A stretch of 64,000 nt of DNA, from contig NZ_BDHH01000005.1 in the NCBI RefSeq assembly GCF_001748365.1, positions 1,365 through 65,364 on the forward strand, given 5' to 3'. The stretch is from Fusibacter sp. 3D3. Lineage in GTDB: Bacteria; Bacillota; Clostridia; Peptostreptococcales; Acidaminobacteraceae. The translations under genes and the position numbers were made by a program. Below the pieces are notes generated by a model. The model saw only the letters and a list, made by a program, of their open reading frames with translations, was not told where the DNA came from and did not search any database. Shown here piece by piece: positions 1 through 7,776 of the stretch. The first letter of the stretch is position 1; the number at the start of each line of letters is the position of its first letter.

Positions 1-40
1 TCCGCAGGCACAGCCGAGGACTCTTGGTCTAAGGTTGCCT

Positions 41-60
41 ACACGGCTATCGCATGAAAA
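41..60 (+). repeat. IS left inverted repeat
   Basis: This 20-bp sequence is the exact reverse complement of 1508-1527 and marks the left end of the ISAs1-type element. Confidence 0.85.
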
Positions 61-191
61 AAATGTAGAGTATTTTAGGAAAAGTGAATGCGAAAATGCA
101 GAAGGAATAAATGGTAATAATTACAAAAAGGAATTAAAGAAGTAATGTCGAATTCAATACTAGAGGAAAAAAACTCTGGAGGAGAATTCAT

Positions 192-1322
192 ATGGACAAA
201 ACAATGTTTAAAAGTGCATTTGAAAATGTAAGCGATTTTAGACAAGAGTGGAAAGTAAAACATAAGCTGATAGAAATAATCTTTACAACAGTGATTGCAA
301 CGATTGCAAATGCGAATACCTGGATAGAAGTAGAATCCTTTGTAGAGGCAAAAAAAGAATGGTTTAAAAAATATGTGGATTTAGAGAATGGCGTACCTTC
401 TCATGATACGTATAAACGCGTATTTGAAAATTTGGATAGTGATTCTTTTAATAGAGCCTTTATAAGCTGGACAAGCAAGCTATCGAATGAATCCGCTGGC
501 AGAATAATCGCTGTAGATGGAAAAACATCAAGGGGATCACATACAGAAGATAGAAAGGCAATCCATCTGGTAAATGCGTGGGTAGAAGAAAATGATCTTT
601 TGCTAGGACAATTGAAAACAGAAGAAAAGAGTAATGAAATTACAGCAATCCCCGAACTGTTGGATTTGCTATTTATAAAGGATAGCATAATCACAATAGA
701 CGCTATGGGTACACAAAAAAAGATAGTCGAAAAAATAATAGGAAAAGAAGCAGATTATGTACTCTCATTAAAAGGGAATCAAGGTAATTTTAATGAAGAA
801 GTAAAAAGTTATTTTGAAGATGCAATTGAATCCAATTTTAGAGATTACCCAGTAAGTAGAAAAACAACTCTAGAAAAAGGTCATGGAAGAATTGAAAAAA
901 GAGAGTATTATCAGACAAACGATATAGAATGGTATGTAGAAAAAGACAAATGGAAAAACTTATCAAGCATAGGTATGGTAAGGCGCACAGTGACCACAAA
1001 AGGAAAAGAAAGCGTAGAAGTGAGCTATTTCATATCCAGTTTAAAAACACCAGAAGAAGGACCATGTGAAGTGTTTGCAAAGGCCGTGAGATCACATTGG
1101 GGTGTAGAAAGTTGTCATTGGATACTTGATGTTGTTTTTAGAGAAGATCATAGCCGAGTAAGAATGAATAACGGTGCTGCAAATCAATCCATGTTGAAGA
1201 AGATAGCCATGAATATTTTAAAACAAGAGACCATCACGAAAAAGAAGACCAGTTTAAAGTTGAAGCGTTATAAAGCATCAATAGATGAGTCTTTTCTAAC
1301 GAAAGTAGTATCTGAGCTGTAG
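192..1322 (+). CDS. ISAs1 family transposase
   Basis: A 376-aa DDE transposase that catalyses movement of the surrounding IS. The N-terminal part (about 1-80, with the FENVSDFRQEWKVKH motif) matches the DDE_Tnp_1-associated domain. Catalytic candidates are D109 in AVDGKT, D170 in TIDAMGTQ and E306 in HWGVE, followed by the HWILDVVFREDHSR block typical of ISAs1/H-repeat proteins. A GGAGGAG ribosome binding site lies 6-14 bases before the ATG. The ORF is full length with no frameshift, so the copy could be active. It does not interrupt a recognisable gene on either side. Confidence 0.95.
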   Translation: MDKTMFKSAFENVSDFRQEWKVKHKLIEIIFTTVIATIANANTWIEVESFVEAKKEWFKKYVDLENGVPSHDTYKRVFENLDSDSFNRAFISWTSKLSNESAGRIIAVDGKTSRGSHTEDRKAIHLVNAWVEENDLLLGQLKTEEKSNEITAIPELLDLLFIKDSIITIDAMGTQKKIVEKIIGKEADYVLSLKGNQGNFNEEVKSYFEDAIESNFRDYPVSRKTTLEKGHGRIEKREYYQTNDIEWYVEKDKWKNLSSIGMVRRTVTTKGKESVEVSYFISSLKTPEEGPCEVFAKAVRSHWGVESCHWILDVVFREDHSRVRMNNGAANQSMLKKIAMNILKQETITKKKTSLKLKRYKASIDESFLTKVVSEL

Positions 1323-1507
1323 AAAAAAGGCTGAGTTATACCATTCGTAGGGTAAGTCGGCTGTAGTGATACAAACGGTTTATTAGTTGTGCCCTCAAAA
1401 CTGTAAAAAGGATTGAGCTCTGCATTAAAACATAAGTCATGCCACATAATCCAATAGCGCAATGCTATTTTTTTAAGACTTTGAATAAAAGCCTTGATTA
1501 TGGTAGA

Positions 1508-1527
1508 TTTTCATGCGATAGCCGTGT
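1508..1527 (+). repeat. IS right inverted repeat
   Basis: Exact reverse complement of 41-60; right terminus of the ISAs1-type element. Between the transposase stop and this repeat there is only noncoding sequence with a weak hairpin (6-bp stem 1453-1458/1464-1469 followed by a T run) that may end transposase transcription. Confidence 0.85.
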
Positions 1528-1616
1528 CTTCACCAAAGGTAAATATTGATAGACTTACAAAAAAGAGATACAATATATATGCTAAAGATTTTGCGCACCT
1601 ATATAGGAGGAATTAA

Positions 1617-2267
1617 ATGTTGAATTATAGGTCTTTAAAGGATCATGTCTACGAATATATTTCAAATCAAATTAGAGAAGAGGCATTAAAACCTGGAGAG
1701 CGCATTAATGAAAGTAGCATATGTGAATCCCTAGAAGTGTCTAGAACCCCAGTCCGTGAAGCGCTGTTACAATTGACTTTGGATGGTTATATTGAACAAC
1801 TTCCAAGAAGGGGCTTTATGGTTAAAGCCATTTCACTATCAAGAGTGCATAATATATATGAAATTATAGGCGCATTAGAAGCACTGGCTGCTACAACTTG
1901 TATTCAAAAAGAGCGCGCAATAGATTTTGAAAAGCTGGAACAAATGACTGTAAAAATGAATCAATTGATAGAAGTTCAAAATTATGAGGGCTATTATCAG
2001 CTTCAACATGAATTTCATCAAATGATCATTGATGCCAGTGACAATGAGGATTTGAATAAGATGATTGGGAATCTTAAAAAAGCATTTATTAAACAAGCTT
2101 ATACAGGTGCTGATCAAGATGAATACCAACGTGCTTTGAAGAAAACAAATGAAGAACATTTTCAAATCATAGAATTGATGCAGAAAAAGGATATCATAGG
2201 ACTCAGAGCATTTATACAAGATGTTCACTGGAATTCTAAGTATGCTTTTATGGAGATGCTTGAATAA
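1617..2267 (+). CDS. GntR family transcriptional regulator (FadR/FCD type)
   Basis: A 216-aa DNA-binding regulator. The N-terminal winged helix-turn-helix (about 1-75) contains the LKPGERINESSICESLEVSR and TPVREALLQL motifs of GntR proteins. Residues 80-210 are all-helical and look like an FCD ligand-binding domain with the His/Asp-rich pattern (HEFHQMIIDASDN) that binds metal and small organic acids. An AGGAGG site lies 6 bases before the ATG. The ligand cannot be read from the sequence. The gene stands alone after the IS, and the next gene on the same strand is the LRAT-like protein 73 bp downstream. Confidence 0.9.
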   Translation: MLNYRSLKDHVYEYISNQIREEALKPGERINESSICESLEVSRTPVREALLQLTLDGYIEQLPRRGFMVKAISLSRVHNIYEIIGALEALAATTCIQKERAIDFEKLEQMTVKMNQLIEVQNYEGYYQLQHEFHQMIIDASDNEDLNKMIGNLKKAFIKQAYTGADQDEYQRALKKTNEEHFQIIELMQKKDIIGLRAFIQDVHWNSKYAFMEMLE

Positions 2268-2340
2268 ATACAGAGCAATTACATATAGCGAAAAGATTTC
2301 AGTTTGAAAATAGGTTCAAAAAAATAAGAGGAGGAATGAA

Positions 2341-2802
2341 ATGAATTTTAAGAACTTTGCCAAAATCGTATTACAAGAGAAAAAAAGTGTTTTAGGTGTA
2401 TTAAAAGACCTTGCTGTGGATTTGACGGAAGAGTTGGAGCACAAGAGTGATGTGTTCAAAGAGAACGAAGCAGATGTTTTTAATCTTCAGTATGAATCCG
2501 TTGAGATTCATGAAGATGAGATCAAAGCAAGCGATCATATTCAGGTCATGGAGGGATCCAAATGCCATCATGGCATATGCACTGGACCAAACAAGGTGGT
2601 TCACAAGGTGGAAAATCAGATTTTGGAATCAACTTTTGAGGATTTTAAAGGGCATGGAAAAATAACAAACGTCTTATCGGATAAAATATACAGTGATAAA
2701 GAGATTGTTAATAGAGCTACTAGAAAGCTATTAGATCAGCACAATATCAGAGTATTTAGAGATAGTGTGCATTTTGCTGCATGGTGCAGAGAAGGCGATT
2801 GA
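2341..2802 (+). CDS. LRAT-like (NlpC/P60 superfamily) domain protein
   Basis: A 153-aa protein whose second half resembles the LRAT/NC fold of circularly permuted papain-like enzymes. It has DHIQVMEGSKCHHGICTG, with the histidine pair expected for the catalytic His, then VHKV, then a C-terminal FRDSVHFAAWCREG that aligns with the family NCEHFxxxCRxG block. At the place of the nucleophilic cysteine there is a serine (S142), with H144 and C149 conserved around it. The protein may therefore be a non-acylating relative or use serine. No signal peptide is visible. A GAGGAGG site precedes the ATG. Function is unknown. Confidence 0.6.
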   Translation: MNFKNFAKIVLQEKKSVLGVLKDLAVDLTEELEHKSDVFKENEADVFNLQYESVEIHEDEIKASDHIQVMEGSKCHHGICTGPNKVVHKVENQILESTFEDFKGHGKITNVLSDKIYSDKEIVNRATRKLLDQHNIRVFRDSVHFAAWCREGD

Positions 2803-2834
2803 TCGTCACTTTATTTCTTTTCATCCTAAAAAAA

Positions 2835-2846
2835 GTATGGTATAAT
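2835..2846 (+). promoter_or_regulatory. extended -10 promoter of scfA
   Basis: TATGGTATAAT ends at 2846, giving a TGnTATAAT extended -10 about 70 bp before the scfA start. A clear -35 box is not seen, as is common with extended -10 promoters. Downstream, the leader can fold into CTTTTCA/TGAAAAG enclosing TTGAC/GTCAA just before the ribosome binding site. Confidence 0.5.
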
Positions 2847-2913
2847 GATTTGTGTTTTCTTTTCACAAAGAATTGACAAATTAAGTCAATGAAAAGTTAA
2901 GGGAGGAAATGAG

Positions 2914-3054
2914 ATGAAACATATCAAAACTTTAAACAGCGGTACATTAAAAAGCTCTGCTGCACATGGTGGTTGCGGAGAATGCCAAACGTCTTGCCAA
3001 TCAGCGTGTAAAACTTCTTGTACAGTTGGAAATCAAGAATGTGAAAATAAATAA
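2914..3054 (+). CDS. scfA: SCIFF ribosomal peptide precursor
   Basis: A 46-aa peptide with six cysteines (C21, C24, C28, C32, C36, C43), the 'six cysteines in forty-five residues' natural-product precursor found across Clostridia. The N-terminal part (MKHIKTLNSGTLKSSAAHGG) is the conserved leader; the Cys-rich part is the core. The adjacent radical SAM enzyme installs a thioether link from a core cysteine to the alpha carbon of a neighbouring threonine. A GGGAGG site precedes the ATG by 8 bases. The biological role of the mature SCIFF peptide is not established. A hairpin separates it from scfB. Confidence 0.95.
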   Translation: MKHIKTLNSGTLKSSAAHGGCGECQTSCQSACKTSCTVGNQECENK

Positions 3055-3069
3055 TAGCTTCAGTTTAGA

Positions 3070-3092
3070 AAGCAGCTTGAAGCTGCTTTTCT
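3070..3092 (+). terminator. attenuator hairpin between scfA and scfB
   Basis: A perfect inverted repeat AAGCAGCTT-G-AAGCTGCTT (3070-3088) followed by TTCTTC. It sits 16 bp after scfA and about 40 bp before scfB. It probably terminates part of the transcripts, so that the peptide is made in excess over its maturase, and may stabilise the short scfA mRNA. Confidence 0.65.
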
Positions 3093-3129
3093 TCATGCCT
3101 TTGGGCGAGCTCTAGAAATGGAGGATTTA

Positions 3130-4494
3130 ATGATTCATAAGTTTAAACAAGGCGATCTTTATTTTGTCCTTGATGTGAATAGTGGTGCGGTACATGTAGT
3201 GGATGAAATCGTATTCGATGTGCTCGAATATTATCCTAAGACATCTCCAGTGAATGTCGTTAAAAATTTAATGGACCGCTACCCAGAAGAGATGATTAAA
3301 GAAACGATAGATGAAATAGACGAATTGATAGAACAAGAGATGTTGTTCACAGATGACCAATATGTCAGTTCTATTGAATTTCAAAATAGAAGTCCTGTGA
3401 TTAAGGCCATGTGTCTTCACATTGCACATGATTGTAATATAAGATGTGCTTATTGCTTTGCTTCTCAGGGTGATTTTAAAGGCGATCGTTCGATGATGTC
3501 GTTTGAAGTTGGTAAGAAAGCTTTGGATTTATTGGTTCAATACTCGGGCAATCGTAGAAATCTAGAAGTGGATTTCTTTGGTGGTGAACCGCTTATGAAT
3601 TTTGAAGTGGTGAAGCAGCTGGTTGAGTATGGCAGAAGTTTAGAAGAAGCCCATAAAAAGCACTTTAGATTTACAATTACCACAAACGGAACACTGCTTA
3701 ATGATGACATTATAAAATACATCAACGAGCAGATGGATAATGTTGTCCTCAGCATCGATGGTAGAAAAGAAACCAATGATAAGATGAGATATACGATCTC
3801 TGGGGGAGGCACATATGATGCCATCGTTCCTAAATTTAAAAAAATGGTGGAAAGTCGTCAAGATAAAGCTTATTATGTGAGAGGTACTTTTACAAAGTAC
3901 AATAAAGATTTCGCTAAAGATGTCTTGCATTTGGCCGATTTGGGATTTAAGTCCACATCAGTTGAGCCCGTTGTAGCACATCCAGAGGATCATTATGCGC
4001 TTTCTGAAGCGGATATTGAAGTGATCAATCAGCAATATGAAGAACTTGCCAATGCTATAATAGAAAGAAAAGGTACTGAAAGAGAATTTTCGTTTTTCCA
4101 CTTTGCAATTGACATGAAACAAGGCCCTTGTGTGGTGAAACGCCTTACAGGTTGCGGTGCAGGATCAGAGTATCTTGCGATCACACCGGTGGGAGATATC
4201 TATCCATGTCATCAATTCGTTGGGGATGAACACTTTAAGATGGGTAATGTCATGGCGGGGCTATTGGACTTTGGACTTACAAAGGAATTTAAAAATGCCC
4301 ATGTCTATAATAAACAGAAATGCCGTGAGTGTTGGGCGAAGTTTTATTGCAGCGGTGGATGTCATGCGAACGCTTATAACTTTAACAAAGATATTTATGT
4401 ACCCTATGATTTAGGGTGTGAACTTGAGAAAAAACGCATTGAATGTTCGATTTACATTTATGGCAAACTCAATCAAGAAAAGGGCACATTATGA
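3130..4494 (+). CDS. scfB: SCIFF thioether maturase (radical SAM/SPASM)
   Basis: A 454-aa radical SAM enzyme that modifies the SCIFF peptide. The N-terminal RiPP-recognition region (1-80, beginning MIHKFKQGDLYF, with VLDVNSGAVHVVD) is followed by the CNIRCAYC cluster motif (C102, C106, C109). The C-terminal SPASM/Twitch part carries CGAGSEYLAITPVGDIYPC and CRECWAKFYCSGGC plus a late cysteine, ligands for two auxiliary 4Fe-4S clusters. An ATG 12 bases earlier is open, but the GGAGG at 3120-3124 lies 5 bases before the ATG at 3130, and the protein start matches the family there. It overlaps the next gene by ATGA. Confidence 0.95.
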   Translation: MIHKFKQGDLYFVLDVNSGAVHVVDEIVFDVLEYYPKTSPVNVVKNLMDRYPEEMIKETIDEIDELIEQEMLFTDDQYVSSIEFQNRSPVIKAMCLHIAHDCNIRCAYCFASQGDFKGDRSMMSFEVGKKALDLLVQYSGNRRNLEVDFFGGEPLMNFEVVKQLVEYGRSLEEAHKKHFRFTITTNGTLLNDDIIKYINEQMDNVVLSIDGRKETNDKMRYTISGGGTYDAIVPKFKKMVESRQDKAYYVRGTFTKYNKDFAKDVLHLADLGFKSTSVEPVVAHPEDHYALSEADIEVINQQYEELANAIIERKGTEREFSFFHFAIDMKQGPCVVKRLTGCGAGSEYLAITPVGDIYPCHQFVGDEHFKMGNVMAGLLDFGLTKEFKNAHVYNKQKCRECWAKFYCSGGCHANAYNFNKDIYVPYDLGCELEKKRIECSIYIYGKLNQEKGTL

Positions 4495-4997
4495 TTAAAG
4501 TGTTTAAGTCACATATACCTCAAATTCAGCGTAGTTGCTTTATTGCGGAAAGTGCTGATATTATAGGAGAAGTAATAGTAGAAGAAAGTGCAAACATTTG
4601 GTATAATACAGTAGTTAGGGGTGACGTCGAACCTATTTTTATTGGAAATTATACAAATGTTCAAGATCAAGTCGTCATCCACACCAGTCAGGGTTTCCCT
4701 GTTTCGATTGGACCGTATGTCACAATCGGTCATGGCGCAATCGTTCACGGGTGTACCGTAGAAGATCATGTGTTGATTGGCATGGGAGCAATCGTTCTAG
4801 ATGGTGCATATATAGAAAAAAATTGTATCATTGGAGCAGGCGCTTTGATTCCACCAAACAAGAGAATTCCGAGCAATTCATTAGTCGTTGGATCTCCAGG
4901 TAAAATCGTGAGAACTTTATCGAATGAAGAAATTGAACATATTGAGCAATCTGCTATAGGATATGTGGAATTGTCACAACATCATAAATCAAAGTAG
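4491..4997 (+). CDS. gamma carbonic anhydrase family protein
   Basis: A 168-aa left-handed beta-helix protein. Hexapeptide repeats run through residues 15-140 (IGEVIVEESANIWYNTVVRG, IGHGAIVHGCTVEDHVLIG, IGAGALI). The metal-ligand histidines of the class are present in VVIHTSQG, TIGHGAIVHG. It probably binds zinc or iron as a trimer; carbonic anhydrase activity is variable in this YrdA-like subgroup. The start at 4491 overlaps the scfB stop (ATGA), so translation is likely coupled. A longer reading from 4443 exists but lies inside scfB. Confidence 0.85.
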   Translation: MIKVFKSHIPQIQRSCFIAESADIIGEVIVEESANIWYNTVVRGDVEPIFIGNYTNVQDQVVIHTSQGFPVSIGPYVTIGHGAIVHGCTVEDHVLIGMGAIVLDGAYIEKNCIIGAGALIPPNKRIPSNSLVVGSPGKIVRTLSNEEIEHIEQSAIGYVELSQHHKSK

Positions 4998-5009
4998 GGA
5001 GGAAGCTAG

Positions 5010-6305
5010 ATGAAAGGAAAAAATACGATCTTGTTTTTCCTAGTTGTTGCACTCATAGCAGGTCTTGCATTTGTGGCGATAAATGGGTTAACTATCGGCA
5101 GTTACACTTTGGGATCAGTCAATGATTCAATTAAATTAGGCCTTGATATCAAAGGTGGCGTCGTGGTCGTTTACGAAGCAATGACGGAAGAAACAGGAGC
5201 AGCATTAACCAAAACGATGGAACAGACTAAGCAGGTTATCGGAAGACGTGTCAACGAACTTGGATTAACGGAACCCGTTATTACAATTCAAGGGGATAAT
5301 CGAATCAGAATAGAATTGCCTGGCGTGAGCAATGCTCAAGAGGCGATCAATATGATTGGTCAGACCGCTCAACTTGAATTTGCCAGAGTTATTGGAACTA
5401 CACCAGCGTATGCAGGCATGACAAGTGATATGTTTGAATCTGAAACCGTATTGACAGGTGAGAACATTGCAGATGCTTATGTTTCAAGCAACACCTACAA
5501 TCAACCCGTAGTTGCTTTAAAATTTAATTCGACGGGAACCGATTTGTTTACAGCAGGGACAAGAGCGGCGACGCAAGAGGGTACTCAATCAGGACAAATT
5601 GCGATCTTATTGGATGGTAAAGTGATTTCAGCACCATCGGTTAGCAAAATCTTAACAGATGATAGTGCAATAATCGAAGGCAATTTTACACTTGATGCTG
5701 CGAATGAACTTGCAACCCTTATTAGAGGTGGTGCACTTCCAGTTCAATTACAAGAAATTCAAACTTCAGTAATTGGACCAACATTAGGACTGGATTCCCT
5801 TAAATCAGCGATTAACGCTGCAAAAATTGGCTTGATCTTAGTGGTTATCTTTATGCTTGTATATTATCGTATACCAGGCTTGATCGCATCTATAGCACTT
5901 GTATTATACGCAACAATCGTTTTATACGTCATGATTGGCTTTAATGCGACGTTGACTTTACCAGGAATTGCAGGTATTGTTTTGTCTCTTGGTATGGCAG
6001 TGGATGCCAACGTCATTATCTTTGAAAGATTAAAAGAAGAGATGTTGGTTGGAAAATCGCTTAGAGCATCTATCGACAGTGGGTTCCACAGAGCGATGAG
6101 AACCATTATTGATTCAAATGTGACGACTTTTATTGCAGCTGTTATCCTATTTATATTTGGTGAAGGTCCGATCAAAGGTTTTGCCGTTACGCTTATGATT
6201 GGTATCATTGCAAGTATGTTTACAGCAGTTGTTGTCACTAAAACGTTACTGAAACTATCACTTGGTTTCACAGATCGTAAAAAACTCTATGGATCAAGGG
6301 GGTAG
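5010..6305 (+). CDS. secD: protein translocase subunit SecD
   Basis: A 431-aa membrane protein of the Sec accessory complex that uses the proton gradient to pull secreted proteins across the membrane. There is one N-terminal membrane segment (about 7-28), then the LGLDIKGGVVVVYEA motif, a periplasm-side domain to about 255, and five further membrane segments in the C-terminal third (GLILVVIFMLVYYRIPGLIA onward) with AVDANVIIFERLKEE. It is shorter than the E. coli protein, as usual in Gram-positives. A GGAGG site lies 6 bases upstream. It is the first of a pair with secF, 5 bp apart. Confidence 0.97.
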   Translation: MKGKNTILFFLVVALIAGLAFVAINGLTIGSYTLGSVNDSIKLGLDIKGGVVVVYEAMTEETGAALTKTMEQTKQVIGRRVNELGLTEPVITIQGDNRIRIELPGVSNAQEAINMIGQTAQLEFARVIGTTPAYAGMTSDMFESETVLTGENIADAYVSSNTYNQPVVALKFNSTGTDLFTAGTRAATQEGTQSGQIAILLDGKVISAPSVSKILTDDSAIIEGNFTLDAANELATLIRGGALPVQLQEIQTSVIGPTLGLDSLKSAINAAKIGLILVVIFMLVYYRIPGLIASIALVLYATIVLYVMIGFNATLTLPGIAGIVLSLGMAVDANVIIFERLKEEMLVGKSLRASIDSGFHRAMRTIIDSNVTTFIAAVILFIFGEGPIKGFAVTLMIGIIASMFTAVVVTKTLLKLSLGFTDRKKLYGSRG

Positions 6306-6310
6306 CTGAA

Positions 6311-7201
6311 ATGAGAGCAATTAAATTTACACCAAAATATAAATTATGGTTTGGCATTTCAGGTGCTGTCATCTTAGTAGGTCTTATAATCATGCTGACG
6401 AAGGGGCTTAATTTTGGAATTGACTTCACTGGCGGTACAATGATGCAAGTTAACTTGAATCAAACGGTTAGCGTCAGCGAAGTGAGTGAGGTCATAAAAG
6501 AATTTGACCTCTCACCAGAGATTGTTCATGCAGGTGAAGAAAAACTTGAAGTTATTATTAAAACAAAAGCATCTTTATCAAATGATGAACGTTCTGCAAT
6601 TTTTGAAGTTTTAAAGACCAAATATAATTTACAAGATACAGACTTTAGAAGTGCAGAACAATTTGGAGCTTCTATTGGATCAGAGATTAGAAATAGAGCT
6701 TTAATGGCAATTTTCGTTGCATCCATTTTTATGCTCATCTATATTTCGTTTAGGTTTGAGCCTATATTTGGTATTGCTGCTATTATCGCATTAATTCATG
6801 ACATTTTAGTCTTGATTTCAATCTATGCGATTTTCAGATTGACAGTGAATTCTTCGTTTATTGCGGCAATATTGACCATCGTGGGGTACTCAATCAATGA
6901 TACAATTGTTGTTTTCGATAGAGTAAGAGAGAATGTTAAAAAGTCCAAAGGCAAGTCTCATTTTGAAGTTGCAGATGTATCGATTAACCAAACGCTTACA
7001 AGATCTATTAATACTTCGCTTACGACTTTGCTTGTGATTGGTTCACTTTACTTTTTAGGCGTTGAATCTATTAAGGAATTTGCATTACCACTTATGACGG
7101 GTATAGCAGTGGGGACTTATTCTTCAATCTTTATTGCGAGTCCAGTGTGGGCAATCCTTAGAAATAAAATTGCACACAAAGGTTCTTATGCAGCAAATTA
7201 A
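6311..7201 (+). CDS. secF: protein translocase subunit SecF
   Basis: A 296-aa partner of SecD in the SecDF complex. The first membrane segment (about 13-32) is followed by the diagnostic FGIDFTGGTMMQV motif and five C-terminal segments (starting near 130). It includes VGYSINDTIVVFDRVREN, which carries the Asp/Arg pair implicated in proton movement. It is separated from secD by 5 bp and followed by a strong terminator, so secDF ends this operon. Confidence 0.97.
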   Translation: MRAIKFTPKYKLWFGISGAVILVGLIIMLTKGLNFGIDFTGGTMMQVNLNQTVSVSEVSEVIKEFDLSPEIVHAGEEKLEVIIKTKASLSNDERSAIFEVLKTKYNLQDTDFRSAEQFGASIGSEIRNRALMAIFVASIFMLIYISFRFEPIFGIAAIIALIHDILVLISIYAIFRLTVNSSFIAAILTIVGYSINDTIVVFDRVRENVKKSKGKSHFEVADVSINQTLTRSINTSLTTLLVIGSLYFLGVESIKEFALPLMTGIAVGTYSSIFIASPVWAILRNKIAHKGSYAAN

Positions 7202-7238
7202 TTACATTCAACATCTATAGAACCACAAACGTCATCTT

Positions 7239-7295
7239 AAGCGTTATGATCAAAACTTTCAACTAAACAGGTGGGTTTGATTATAACGCTTTTTT
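7239..7295 (+). terminator. terminator after secF
   Basis: A long hairpin with arms near 7239-7255 and 7276-7291 (AAGCGTTATgATCAAA against TTTGATtATAACGCTT) and a T run. It ends the scf-sec transcription unit before the lapA-like gene. Confidence 0.8.
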
Positions 7296-7335
7296 AACCT
7301 AAGGAAAGAAGAACATGTTTGTAAAGGAGGATTAT

Positions 7336-7776
7336 ATGCAATTAAATGTCGTGTTAACGCTTATTTTTGCCATTTTCATTGCAGCATTTGCACTTTTTAA
7401 TGCATCTGTTGTTACGGTGAGCTTCTTTTTTGCTAAAGTGGACTTATCGCTAGCGATTGTCATTATCGCTTCGGCTTTAATTGGGGCATTGGTTATCTGG
7501 TTTTTTGATGCCTTTAAGAAATTGAAAACGCATAAACAAATTAAAGATTTGAATAAAAAAAATACGGAACTTGAAAAGCAATTGGTTCAAAAAGAAGCTT
7601 ATTCGAAAGAGCTTGAAGAAAAAGTATCTCTTAGCGAAGCTTTAATCAAAGAATTAAGAGCAAATGAAGTCCTAAGGGCTCAAGATTATGCACAAAACGT
7701 TGAAAGTGTAAAAAATATCGAAAGCGCACAAAATATTGGAAATTTACAAAATAACGATGTAGAAAACGGTGACTAA
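7336..7776 (+). CDS. LapA family (DUF1049) membrane protein
   Basis: A 146-aa small membrane protein. Two hydrophobic helices (about 3-23 and 38-58) are followed by a long charged coiled-coil tail (KTHKQIKDLNKKNTELEKQL and onward) that ends in a low-complexity Asn-rich stretch. This matches the lipopolysaccharide-assembly LapA/DUF1049 fold found widely in Firmicutes, where its job is unclear. The start at 7336 is preferred because AAAGGAGG lies 5 bases upstream; an ATG at 7315 lacks such a site. The stop codon directly abuts the recJ start. Confidence 0.75.
   Translation: MQLNVVLTLIFAIFIAAFALFNASVVTVSFFFAKVDLSLAIVIIASALIGALVIWFFDAFKKLKTHKQIKDLNKKNTELEKQLVQKEAYSKELEEKVSLSEALIKELRANEVLRAQDYAQNVESVKNIESAQNIGNLQNNDVENGD

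Larger units (their letters stand above)
41..1527 (+). mobile_element. ISAs1-family insertion sequence
   Basis: A 1487-bp element bounded by perfect 20-bp inverted repeats (41-60 and 1508-1527, ends ACACGGCTATCGC). It carries one transposase gene, and its length and single-ORF layout fit the ISAs1 family. The 8 bp flanking each end (GGTTGCCT on the left, CTTCACCA on the right) are not direct repeats. Either the target duplication has decayed, the ends have recombined, or the true ends lie slightly outside. A noncoding tail of about 185 bp follows the transposase inside the right end. Confidence 0.85.

Noticed and set aside
401-694. Minus-strand ORF inside the transposase and similar antisense frames inside oraE, alaS, secD and others
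   Set aside because: They are shadows of well-recognised genes on the other strand without ribosome binding sites.
33-1535. Target-site duplication flanking the ISAs1 element
   Set aside because: The 8 bases on either side (GGTTGCCT and CTTCACCA) are not repeats of one another.
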